Below are positions 1 through 11,334 of a stretch of DNA of 64,000 nt, one piece after another. A program made the position numbers and the translations under genes. The notes beneath the pieces are model-generated. The model was not told the DNA's origin. It made no database searches and saw nothing but the letters and a program-made list of their open reading frames with translations. The first letter of the stretch is position 1, and each line of letters begins with the position of its first letter. The DNA is from Ophioderma brevispina (taxonomy: Eukaryota > Echinodermata > Ophiuroidea > Amphilepidida > Ophiodermatidae): NCBI GenBank assembly GCA_023653785.1, contig JAMKCH010035375.1, forward strand, positions 27,388 through 91,387, in the 5' to 3' direction.

Positions 1-669
1 TAATACCGGCCCGCTGTGTTATTCAGCATTTCTGGATTCCAATGGTATGTTCATGGCTGGGATAGCTTGTCCTTTCTTTGCAGTGTACCGCGAATGACGC
101 ATATTACTTTGTGCTCAATTAACGATTGAATAATTGAAGTTTCAGGTTTGCTGTACGTGTTTTGTTGTGAGATCTAATGGAATTTACTGGCGATGTTTAT
201 AGATCCGTCGATGTCTCATCCTATTCCATCGTTGTCTCACCATATAATGGAATTTCTGACTGAATCCATCACAAGATTTAACCAAATAAAGTCGATCAAT
301 TCCTGGTTAGTACAAGTAACGTTGAAGTCTACAAGGCATCTTTATGCACGGTGTTTAGGCACGAACTTACACAAGCATTAGTATAAATTATTTTCCAAAA
401 AAATGTGGATGTCTGTCTCTTTTCTGTCTTATTTTTCATGATTCTTTTTGAGAGTTTTTTTTGTTGAACTTCGTTTTTTATGTATTTTTTCTCTCTTTTT
501 TAATATGAAAAAGGAAAGGATTGTCATTTTATTTCTTTTGAGGCAAAAAATATTCTTAAATACTTTCTTAATTTCTATCTTTCTAATTTTGAATTAAACA
601 ATAACAAAGTTCAAAATCTTTCCGAAAAAGGATTTTAATCTGTTATCTATATTATTCCTTGTGATAATA
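1..669. other. Unassigned AT-rich DNA
   Basis: There is no coding or repeat signature that I recognise. A T-rich patch lies at about 400-560. Confidence 0.5.
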
Positions 670-919
670 CAGGGCCGTACGCAGGATTTTTGTTTTGGGG
701 GGGGCGTGCGGACTTAAAAAAGTGGAACCTTTGTGGTTACAAGTGGACCTAACCTCCCTAAAATGGGTCCTTTTTTGACTTTATTGAAAAAATTCTCAAA
801 AGGTGGACTTTGGTGTCAACATTAAGCTAGATTTTGGACTTTTTATCAAAATCTTCAGCAAAAAGTGGACCTTTTGCCCCTTTTCTCGAATTCCCCCCCC
901 CCCCCTGCGTACCGGCAAC
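670..919. mobile_element. Palindromic MITE-like element with G/C-run ends
   Basis: The ends are inverted: GCCGTACGCAGG near the left followed by a G run, and a C run followed by CCTGCGTACCGGC at the right. The flanks TGTGATAATA (660-669) and TGTGATTATA (920-929) match at 9 of 10 positions and look like a target-site duplication. The interior repeats AAAGTGGACC-like phrases. It has no coding capacity, so it is a non-autonomous DNA element. Family unknown. Confidence 0.7.
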
Positions 920-929
920 TGTGATTATA

Positions 930-1283
930 TATGGGGCTTGTGGGACTTTTTTCTGTCGTTTGTTTTGGTATCATAAGTACATTGATATGAAATGCATCAC
1001 CAGCTAAGCAACACGGTAAACGTTTGCAATAAAAGCTTAGGAATAGAAAACTATGTATCTCTGCCCTCATAATCTGTTTAGTTGATCTCTCCGTCGGAAC
1101 TATCATGTGAGTACGCATCTTCGCGATTTGTGGACAACCCAACAACTATATTTTTTCTTTGTGGCGGAATCTCAGACAAAGAAAAGAGCACCACTTCAGT
1201 AATCCAAATCCCATTAAGTCTTGACCCCGATTCTTCGCAGAGTCGTCCGAGGCAATCATTTGAAAGGGTGAAAAATTTCGGTA
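930..1283. other. Unassigned
   Basis: I see nothing coding and no clear repeat structure. Confidence 0.4.
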
Positions 1284-1423
1284 GACGTTTTCATATAGAA
1301 GTCCCATTGGCAAATGAGTTATCACAATTGATTCCGTCAACGCTGTAATGACGTTGTGCAGTAGTGCTTGACGGAATTAATGGCAATACCTTATTGCATG
1401 CATGGGACTCTATATGAAACGTC
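1284..1423. repeat. Hairpin, about 60-bp arms
   Basis: GACGTTTTCATATAGAAGTC at the left end is matched inverted by GACTCTATATGAAACGTC at the right end. Both arms run inward to CCGTCAA / TTGACGG with a short loop. It is an imperfect fold-back with no open reading frame of note. Confidence 0.7.
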
Positions 1424-2999
1424 AAATGTTTCCCAATGAGCCCAAATTGTTCCCCGGTACGATCAAAAAACAAGAGTTCTATAATAGAGAGGCAAAACGT
1501 TACGTATCTTTAAGAAATACACCGTCCTGCGCATGTTTTGCCGACCACAAGAAAGATAAGTACCAACCAGAAAGCAATGCTGCCTCCGCTTCTTCCACTT
1601 CCTGTGGGTGCCGCTTTGCATATTACACTAATCGGTAGTGATAGAAATTAATGTAATGTGTTAGAGGTGGCCAGGTGTAATAATAGTGTACTGGATCATT
1701 GTGCTCAATACTCTTTTTCTCATAATGCAATGCGCGCTTAGGTGAAAGATGTATTCATGAGGCGGTTATTTAAATCAAGACGACTGATGTGTCATTCATT
1801 CGTTGTGTCCATGGGTAGGACAAAATTTAAACCACCCAATAGCACCCAACATCTCACAACTGATATTTGTGGCGGATTGTTGTACTCGAATTGACATTAT
1901 GGGTGTTTACAAGCACCCAAACTAATAATTATTCCGTGGCAATATTCCAGACAAATGTAGCGCCCAGCACGAAAACTGTTTTTGAATGGGTTTCACCCCT
2001 TGAAAGAAACACTGAATTGGAAATTGTTTAGATTGATGACTCTACTGATTTCTAAAAAAATGCCCCCCCTCCCAATTTAGTAATCCGATTACCCATGTTA
2101 CTCTCATTGTACGAGGCAATTGTTTGGAAAAACTTCAAGGGCCGCGTGACTGGACCTTTCGGTGATTTAATACCTGGACTGATCTATTTCCTGGACTATC
2201 TACGATATGTTCCCTATTGTTCCCTTTATGGGCACTTATCTTTAATCCATGTCCTTAACACACAATGGTGATTGAGATCAACTTCGCCCCCTACCCGTCT
2301 AATTAATCAGATCACCGTGCAGAGTTTCAGTAATAGGCCTACACAGTGTAAAATTTTAAAGTAGGCACTGTTTTTTGTGGGATAGTTTTTGTTTTCCTAT
2401 TTTTTGTTATTTCACAAGGAACATTATAAACCATGTATAAATTTCAAAGTGGATAAAGAAACACGATCGCATACTAGAACTTGGGAACATTATTTAAACA
2501 TGGACATAACACAACATACCTTAGCGTGACCACCCTAGAAAAAAATCCTGGACATCCACGCCTGGCATTAATAATAGTGGGGGGGAAACTTTTGAATTTA
2601 TTCTTGAACGAAAAACAGTACAAACTTACAGTTGGAAATTATGAAAATAATTTATTTTTTTACATTTTGGCCAGAGACACATCCAGGTTTCAGGTTTCAG
2701 GGTTTATTTCATCCCATTACACTTTACAGTAAATATAAATATTGTAACAAATTAACTATAATCATATTTAATAGAACAAAAATTGATTTAGATATAATAT
2801 ACATATGTCACGAGATGTGGATGCCATACTTAAAACGCCAGGGCGTGTAATTAGTGGCACCCACTTAATTACACATTAACAACATAAGTATGACCTTAAT
2901 TTCATAAGGCATTAATATACAATGATAAATTACGAACACACGGGAAATAATAAGGGCTGACCAAAATTACCAATAGAATTGAAAAAAACATACAACGAG
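1424..2999. other. Unassigned; lower end may include LINE 3' tail
   Basis: No gene is recognised. The part from about 2640 to 3000 may be the decayed 3' flank of the LINE above it. Confidence 0.35.
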
Positions 3000-5190
3000 A
3001 GAGAAAAAAACCATATAAGTATAAGTTACCCCAATTAAGAAGACAATTAATCAGTTGCAGAAGAAAAATCAATGGCTGTTGTTTGAGAATTGCTTTAAAA
3101 ATAGCTACGATGGGGATTGTTTTAGACGGTCATTCAAAGAATCCATAAACTGGCCCTTGGATCCTAATGGTGTTTCAGCAAGTCTGGTGTTTGTTATGTC
3201 TAAAAGTTACAAGGTCCTTAGATGATCAGTGGGTGTCATAGGGATGGACGTTCTTGTATAGCAAGGAAACAAAATGATCATCTAAGATATTTGGGGGAAG
3301 TAAGTTCCATGATGGATTTATACATAACTGTGCAGTCTGGAAGGGACAGTAGAGTAAGGAATTCAGCGTATTCATGGAGGAGAAAAGAGGGTCGGTAGGG
3401 GCTAACCCCAAAAGTGAATTGGTGCATGCCGTATGATCTTTTTTTGCATTAAAACAGCGAATGAAGATGGAGAATGTTTTTATAAGCTGAGATAATGGCA
3501 CAGTAGTTGATGTATGGAAAGACAAGCGTATTATATAGGGTGGTCCTGATCAAGGGGCAGACATGGTGTTAACTTTCTTATTGATACCGGGATATTTTAG
3601 AAATTATATTATTTTAGTAACATGTGAAGTGTGTGATTCCCAAGACATGTTCATCATCAATTAAAATGCCTAAAAATTAGTTGTGTTACTTGTCAAGTGG
3701 TTTAGTGTCGATAATATTTCATACATTGGTGGCTAATGGGTGTGTTTATTTCGGAATCCATAAATTAGTTTTTTTAATGTTTAGAGAAAGTTTAGTATTT
3801 TAAAACCAATTAGGATATATGGTTAATTCTTATTAAAGTTGATTCAAAGAATTTAGGTTCTTTGTTCGAATTACAGAATATTAGTGTCATTCCGCGAACA
3901 TAATAAATTGACGATTAGGAGAGCACTGAGTGAGGTCATTAAATATAAGTAGAAATAAAAGGGGGTCTAGAATTGAGGCTGAGTGACGCCGCATGATCGA
4001 AGACGTGGAATGAGTGGGTTGGTTTATAATAAACTGATTGTTTTCGGTATCCAGGTATTTTCAATCAGTATGGCAGTACCTCTTAGACCATTATTTTTTA
4101 GTTTATTAATGAGAATTTTGTGTGGATAAAGAGTATCGAAGGCTTTGATGAAGATCTAGAAGATCCCAGCAGTGCAGAGATTTTGGTCGAGGGCAGTAGT
4201 AATTTTATCATAGAGTTTATTGATTGCCATGAAGGTGGAGTGTTTAGGCCTAAAGCCAAACTGGGCAGGAGTGAGGGTTTTATGTTTATCAATAAATGCG
4301 TGATTTGTTAATTAAAATTAATTTTTCAAGAATCTTGGTATAAGGCTGGAAGGATGGATATGGCCTGTAATTATTGAAAAGAATGCTTATCACAGTTTTA
4401 AAGATCGGAATAACTCTAACAACTTTTAATTTAGATGGCATACGGTGGATATCGAAAGATTGAATATGTACATAATAGGCTCAATGAATGTGTGTAAAAA
4501 TTGTTGACTATGTTTGATGATAATACCATCGAGCCACAGGTTAATGACAGTTTCATTTGTGAGTTAATATCCAACAATTCTTCTTTAGTTGTAGGCGAAA
4601 GAAATTAACTATGGGGAAACCGAGATGAACTGCATTTGCTAGGATTAACGTTGTCAGCAGGGAGTATTTAGCAAGCCAGTGATGAACTATGTTGGTAAAA
4701 CAGTCATTGAACTTGAAGTTGTTAGCGAGCTTTCAACTGGGTCTTAATTTCAGAGCAATAGAGTCAATAAAGTATGAGGGGGTTTTGGGTTTTTATTCTA
4801 CCGAGAAGATTATAGAGTTGAGGGTTGCCATGATTTTTTTAAATGTTGTCATGTGGCATCAAGCTCTGCTGTGATACGATTACGTTTAGCAATGCGCATG
4901 AGATAATTTAGACTATTGCGATTTTGTGTATTTAGTTTATTATCATCACTGGGTTTGGAGCGTATTTCTAAATAATTTATATTTAGTGTTGATCGATTTA
5001 ATTATGCCCAATGTTAGCCAGGGTTTCCAGGTGTTTAGTTTAGTAATTTAGGGGTTTTAACAGGACATGGCTATTAAAATATATTTGATAATTCGTGTTG
5101 AAAGGGTTAAAGCGTTTCGGGATTGTCATCATCGTACACATGCTGCCACGTTGCGGATGATAATCCATTTTAAACCCCTGATGTTGTCCG
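3000..5190 (-). pseudogene. Decayed L2/CR1-like LINE, reverse transcriptase remnants
   Basis: Minus-strand translation, allowing frame changes, gives ordered reverse-transcriptase blocks. Near 5030-4800 there is PWLT followed by an arginine/lysine-rich segment. Near 4400-4330 there is FNNYRP with an SILP-like string. At 4270-4230 there is LTPAQFGFRPKHST, and near 4140 KAFDTL, where the expected catalytic-block context is broken by a stop. Then come CGVTQ and a damaged active-site region near 3900. Lower down, near 3500-3230, the C-terminal part survives in pieces (NLLPP, ILDDHF, SLLYKNVHPYDT). Stops and frameshifts are dense, so the copy is dead. The clade is inferred from the block spacing and phrasing; RT alignment would settle it. 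Confidence 0.82.
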
Positions 5191-5662
5191 GCTTAAGTTG
5201 GCGTGAATGTTTATTTAGGAAATTATTTTTATACAACTAATCGGGCGTTATTATTTGAAAAAGTTGATGGAACAAACAGGGAAATGGTCTGAAATAGCAG
5301 ACTAAGCGCCCGAATTAACTTGGCTAAGATATCATTCTGTAACACTTATCCTCACATAATTTACAGAAATAAAGAAATGAGAAATGAATCAGAATAAATA
5401 AAAGAAAAGAGTAAAGAAAGGAACAAAGAAGTCATCCAAAACCACTTCGCCAAATGCCCTAATGTTTAGAAAGTTCAAAAATAAATCCTGTGTGGCACGG
5501 TCGAAGTACAAGTTATCGCTGCAGAGTTAACACTGGAGTGCCGGGTGATTGATTATTGAAAAGCTCGCCGACATGAATATGGATTAATCGTAGATCGTTC
5601 AGGTAATCTGTTCAACCGCCTCACGCTTGACACTCAAGCAAGACTAACTATTTCCAAGCAAA

Positions 5663-6618
5663 TATTAGCCCTGTAGCTAGCACACATTTGTAACACTCTC
5701 AAGTACAGAAGGTTGAAGTGATTAAATATGTTGACAACTGACCCGGAACCCCCGAAACGTGATTTCTTAATTGCCGCAAGTGTGCCTTAAGGAGCGGGCC
5801 AAAACAAAGTTTTGTACAGGGGGTCAAATTTGTAAATTGATCAATCATGTTGAAAACACACCATGTTATGTTCTACCTAAGTGATTCAAAAAGGTATATT
5901 TGTAATTAGGTACAGGAGCCTAAAGTTTCAGATTATAGGCGAAAACAGCAAATAAATAATAAGGGTCATTTTCAGATGTACAGGGGTCAATTTCAGTTGT
6001 AATAAAGTTGCTCCGATTTGGGTAAAAAAGTGGTTGCAAATATTGGGTGGATTTCAGGGATTAAAATAGAATAGTTTTTTGACTGTCCCTTAAATGCTTA
6101 GTTTCCAATGTATGGGGCACAGAAGGTCAAACCATTGCATTCATGGGGCTTGATCTTTGTTTACCCCCTACTTCTTAGCAAGCAGTTGAGACAGACTCAA
6201 AACTATCTGTATTTTATCCTATGAGCTCCGGACCATCATTTGCACCATTTTTTTTTTCCAAATCGATCAATTTTAAAATTTGACCCCTGTACAACTGAAA
6301 TTTACCGTTTTTATGGATTTTTGCTGTTTTAGCCTATAACGCTTAAAACTTTAGGCTGTACTATTACAAACTACCACTTTTTCTGAATCCTTATGGTTTT
6401 AGACACATAACATGGTGTGCGTTTTTTTGGTTTCAAACATAATTGATCAATTTACAAATTTGACGCCCTGTACAAACTTTGTTGTGGCCCCCTCTCCTAG
6501 GCACCACTTTCGGCACTTAAAATCACGTTTCAGGGGTTCTGTCAGTCTGACAACATATTGAATCACTCACACCTTTGTCTTGAGATGTGTTACAAATGTG
6601 TGCTACTCCCGGGTTAAT
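5663..6618. mobile_element. Large fold-back element, about 385-bp arms
   Basis: The left arm (5663-6047) and right arm (6232-6618) are inverted copies that look about 75-85 percent alike by eye, with a 184-bp loop. Shared landmarks include TAGCACACATTTGTAACAC, AAACGTGATT, CAAATTTGTAAATTGATCAA, ACACCATGTTATG and GTACAGGGGTCAA. No protein is encoded. It is a fold-back type non-autonomous element. Confidence 0.88.
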
Positions 6619-9213
6619 ATGGTTGGCAGGGAACTCTGGGTCATTCTGACCGATAGCTGTGTTTGGCAATTGTGCCGAAAGTTTAGAAACATTGAACTTT
6701 TTATCGATAGAAAACAGCCAAATCTCTTCTATTATCAGTAAGCTAATTCAAGGCTTTGTGGCTGAAACAAAGGATGGTATTTATTTTGGCTGTTTTTAAA
6801 AGACCGGTCATTCGTGTGAAATATAGCATGGTTGATGTATAATCTATTAATCTTTTGATTTGAATCGGGATTCGGGCACTTTACTACATTTTTATTTTTT
6901 TTTTTTGCATTACATAATTTAAGTACAATTCCTGGAGAATGTTAAGCCCACCCTTTCGTTAGTCACTACTGTAACCTACCTTCCTAGGCACTGCAATCCA
7001 CGCTAATTCGTTTTATAGCAGGTCCCATCTCATTCACGCATTATGGTTTAATCATGTATTCTTATAGTTGTATTTAGATTGGTATTTTTTATGTTGGTGA
7101 AATAATAATTGATTTGTTTGATTCATTATTTTGGGCAAGAATCTCATACGTGCTGAGCGATGGCTTGGCAGCTCTCCTGCTGAAAGGTGATTATCGCATT
7201 ACCTCATCCGTAATTGGATCATGGTGGAGTTTTAAAAACAAGAGGCGGCAACGTGATAGGGTCTTTGTCCATGCGCTAGACAGGTAATTTCGCTGTATAA
7301 AATGATTCGTTGCCCCAGTAATCGGTCAAACAAACAAAGGAATTAAAAACATCATGGCATAATGTGTCCGTTGCAGCTGTGAGCTGACAATGTTTAGACC
7401 GATTGCTGGGGAACACAAATCCTATTGCGTGGCACTCACTTTACTAATTAAGGCCTTGGCTAACAGCTGTTCAAAGCTATGTCTTTGATTGCTCATTTTC
7501 CATGCAGGGGGTTTGCAGGAATGGTTTGCCTAAATATACCAACGAGCGATTTGGCGTCATATTACAAACCACTGAAGTGTTGCTCAGTCTCAGAATATAC
7601 TAAGAGGGCGATAGTCCCAATATTTCTCCATTGTCCATTTTTCCGAAATGGTCCTATTATAGGCACCGGGGTTCTCTTGTATACGCGATTTTACGGTATT
7701 TCAGACTGGTTATGTTTCTTTTCAAATTTCAAAACCGACTCATCAATCAACAACAACACACAATTCACAATGCGATAACGAAATATATCTATAATAATTA
7801 AAACTCGCATACTTTTGCGTGAATTATTGTTCCGCGTTAGTGTCTTATAATATATGTGAACCGATTTGACAAAGATTTTTTTTCTGATCGACTGTGATTG
7901 GAGACTACCGTTGGAAAGTGAATACTGAGTTGAAAGTCCGCCATGGAGAGGATTAAAAATGGCAAAGTGTATCAGAATTTCAAAGTGACCATGACATGTG
8001 AATTTGTCACGTCACAGAGGAACAAACTAGTTATTAAACTTATTGACAAACATTGGTATCCCAAGCATAGCCTAACTACCGTAAGTAGATGATTTAATAA
8101 TTTACAAAAACTAAAGCAATATGAGCAAGATGCCATTAAAAAGCATACGACATCCATTAGTGTTTTATTGGTTCCAGAAAAATCAAAAATGATTTTTTTT
8201 GACGGCTCGTCCACCCGAGAATGCCAATACATCGTCCTTTTACAGCCTTCATTGCTGTTTTTTTTTTCGAACAAATTTTTTTTTTTTTTTTTTTTTTTTA
8301 AACACCAAAATTTACAATAAAAAAGCTCTGTATACCCCTTCCCCCTCTCCCTCTCGACCCCCACCCCGGACACCGTGCAAACGTTGCGATTTCGGACAAT
8401 TGACATTCGATTAAGGATCTTTTGGGCAGTTCAGAAATAGATTCAATTTTTTTAATTGTAAAAAAAAAAAGATACATTTTCGTCTTCATTTGCATTGTGC
8501 ATCTCTTTCTAAATCTGAGCAGATTTTGAAATTATAGAGCATAAGTACCCAGTCGCATATTTTTGTCTGCATGGGAATTGCGTAAAAATTGAATCTTGCT
8601 CACACTTGTAAATTATATCCGAAGGCTCCATTACACGAATACAAACGGCCAGAAAAACACGGCTATCAATATCCATGTTATTAACCACCCATTGATTCAT
8701 AAAAACCACGCTTGAAGCTGCACAACTAAAGCGGACGTGCGCAAATGATGCCGATTTCAATGGACGATAAGCCGCTATTCAACCAAACCATGCCAATTAG
8801 CGTCCCATTCATTCCCATGTACGCTGCGAAAAAACATCTTCTTGTCGTCATATTATTTTTAAGTAGACAAAAACCTGGAGATATACATACCATACCGAGG
8901 TAAGACTAGTGTATCTCTCTGTATATGATTGAAGTAGGCAGTCGCAAAGGAGTCTGTTATTGAATGGAGGCTAATAGGCTTATCGGATATACATCGACAG
9001 ATTATAACATGCGGCAGTTTTCCCTTTTCTTCACTGTACTTTCGTTTAATCAACTGACTTATTCTAAACGGAATAAAATAAAAAAGAAATAAAACTGCAC
9101 GCAAACCACTGCAAAGCCCGTTCAGGGCGGCGCAAGCTATGCGCAGGTGCGGCCGATCGCGCCAAAACTTTTGAGAAGAAGACACAAAAAGAGCGAGAGA
9201 AAGGGGCCCAATT
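6619..9213. other. Unassigned; small hairpin and poly-T tract inside
   Basis: A 22-bp inverted pair (CCCCAGTAATCGGTC at about 7311 and GACCGATTGCTGGGG at about 7396) forms a small hairpin. A run of 24 T lies at 8276-8299. Short reading frames here show no family signature. Confidence 0.5.
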
Positions 9214-9545
9214 ACAGCGCGCGCAGATCCAGATCGGATCCAGATCGGAGCCAGATCTCGTATCCAGTATGCGTCTACACGGCCAACGGCCAAACTGATC
9301 AGATCTGCACGCGTTACATAGTGTGTAAACGCTTGGTTCGTGTCGCTGCACTTTAATCGCGTCCTTTTAGGTTACGCGTAAAGTATTCCTCCATCACCAG
9401 GTTGCGTAGCATACGTACACTTTACCCTTCGAAAGGTCGCCGTACTTTAGCACTCATGCGCCGTGTAGAGTTCTATAAACGGTCTCCGTGATCTGGATCT
9501 CGGAGAAGAAACGGATCCGATCTGGATTCTGCGCTGCGTGTAGAT
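9214..9545. repeat. Palindromic repeat with GATC-rich arms
   Basis: The left arm contains CAGATCCAGATCGGATCC and runs to GTCTACACGGC at about 9282. The right arm contains GGATCCGATCTGGATTCTG, and its inner part GCCGTGTAGAG is the inverted partner. The arms are about 70-80 bp with gaps, enclosing an inner region that is itself partly palindromic. Confidence 0.6.
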
Positions 9546-9549
9546 TGCC

Positions 9550-9648
9550 AAGAGGGAGAAGAAAGAGAGAAAGGAGCAGAGAAGCAAAAGAGGAGGGATA
9601 GCAAAAGAAGTGAGAGATGGAGAGATAGAGGAGAGAAAGAGGGGAGGA
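9550..9648 (+). repeat. Polypurine (GA-rich) tract
   Basis: About 100 bases are almost entirely A and G on the plus strand, rich in GAGA, AGAGG and GAAG, with a few C and T interruptions. It directly follows the palindrome above. Confidence 0.8.
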
Positions 9649-9655
9649 CCGGCAG

Positions 9656-11330
9656 AAAACGTGCGAAAGGTGCAATTGAAAGTTCGATGTTCTTAAAGGG
9701 GGGGTATGGGGTGAATATGATAAAAAATGTTCAATCCAGAAAATGAGATAATGCAATGGAAATTGTGTAGACGTAATCTACAAAATGATTTTTTATTCGA
9801 TCGCAAATCGGACATTCGGTCCCGAGATATGCTGACAAAGTCAAGTAGTGTCACGCGCAAATTTGCCAAAAATGATCATCTCCTATATTTTTAATGTGAA
9901 AAATTTCAAGGGGTTATATTTAAGATATTTTACAAAGATATGATTGATGAACTATTAACACATTCATTTTGCTAAAAAATCCCAGATTTGATGTTGTAAA
10001 ATTTTCTTAATAATTTAAAGTTAGTAAAATGTTCCATGGGTAAGGTGATTTTTATGTTTGTATTGTTTTCTCACACTCGAATTTAAGAAAATCATTTTAA
10101 AAATATAATGTACAGCGACAATGGATGCACCTATTCGTGATTCTTAATTTCATAATATGATAATTCAGTATAAAATGAAATTTAAAAAAATTCCATATTC
10201 ACATTCAAAAAAGCGACCGCAATTTTTGTCTAAAGTTTCGAGGCCTATAACTAGTTTCGTTAAAATACGAAAAATCCAAGGAACGAACGTCAACTAGAAA
10301 ACGCTACATGATAGAACATGAAATGGCACACAGATTAGCACATATAGGCCGAGGAACCATGAAGGACCGATTTCCAAAAATTGGTTCCAAATTCAAATAC
10401 GCCATGGAAATTATGCGATTTGGTCGATTGCCGGTTGCATGGCAACTGTATTAAAAATCCGGCTTCATGGTTAACTCCGTATTTACCTCTGCATATGTCA
10501 CCCAGTTTCGTCCCAGTAGCTGTTTAGTTATTTAGTTACATCGTTCTATGTGTTTAGACAAATCAGAGGCCTTACGGGGTACCATGGCAACCAGAGAAAA
10601 ATTTTCATGGATTTTAAAACTTGTGACATGGGCTAAATATGATATAAAAATGTATATACCACTATTTAGGAAAATAAGAAAAATATTCAAAGTTCACTCT
10701 TCAGACCCCATAACCCCCCCCTTAAATAAGTATGGGTATTCAAAAATGAGGTATATCAATGGCGGATCCGAAGGAGCCATTGTATTCCCCAACTCGCCGA
10801 AATAAGTCAATGCGACAATGACACTTAGCCTACGTTATACTTTATACGGAAAAATCTTTGTAACCCATAAAATTTCAAATTTTTCGCGCTTACGCGCGCG
10901 TTAAAGTGCACCAAGAGATTCACATAAGAGGTATCCCCGTAAAATATGAAAATTCTGATTTATGACACCATTGTAAAGCTTTCTATAAAATGGAAAAAGA
11001 GGAGAATCATTTTCTTTGGTACAAATTGTAATTTCGAATTGACTATGTTTTACAGCCTACGTTTTACATTGACATTAAGCAAATAAAATCCACCCTTTGT
11101 TTTCACTTTCAAAGGCATTGTGTAGCCAAATACCAGGTAGATATATTGGGGTTTATCTATTATTAAATCACTAATGTAACCCAATAATGGATGCCCCAAA
11201 ATCTTTCTATGCACCATAAGGAGTTATAGACTTGATTTTAGTGCAGGGCCTATCTTGGGTTGTTTCAGGTAGGATTTAAAAGGGGGTACATCTGGGACTC
11301 TTTCGAGCATTATATAGGGGGACAACTTGC
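9656..11330. other. Unassigned AT-rich DNA
   Basis: No gene is recognised. A G-run phrase near 9695 (AAAGGGGGGGTATGGGG) and a C-run phrase near 10708 (CCCCATAACCCCCCCC) are loosely inverted and could be the ends of a 1 kb degraded element. The support is weak. Confidence 0.35.
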
Positions 11331-11334
11331 ATAA

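Noticed and set aside
7311..7413. Small inverted pair CCCCAGTAATCGGTC
   Set aside because: It has only about 22 bp of pairing with a 60-bp loop. It is listed inside the unassigned stretch and not as its own element.
7479..7778. 99-residue open stretch on the plus strand
   Set aside because: No homology is recognised and there is no splice or expression evidence. Chance reading frames of this size are expected here.
9690..10760. Possible 1 kb element bounded by G-run and C-run phrases
   Set aside because: Inverted similarity is limited to about 25 bp dominated by homopolymer runs.
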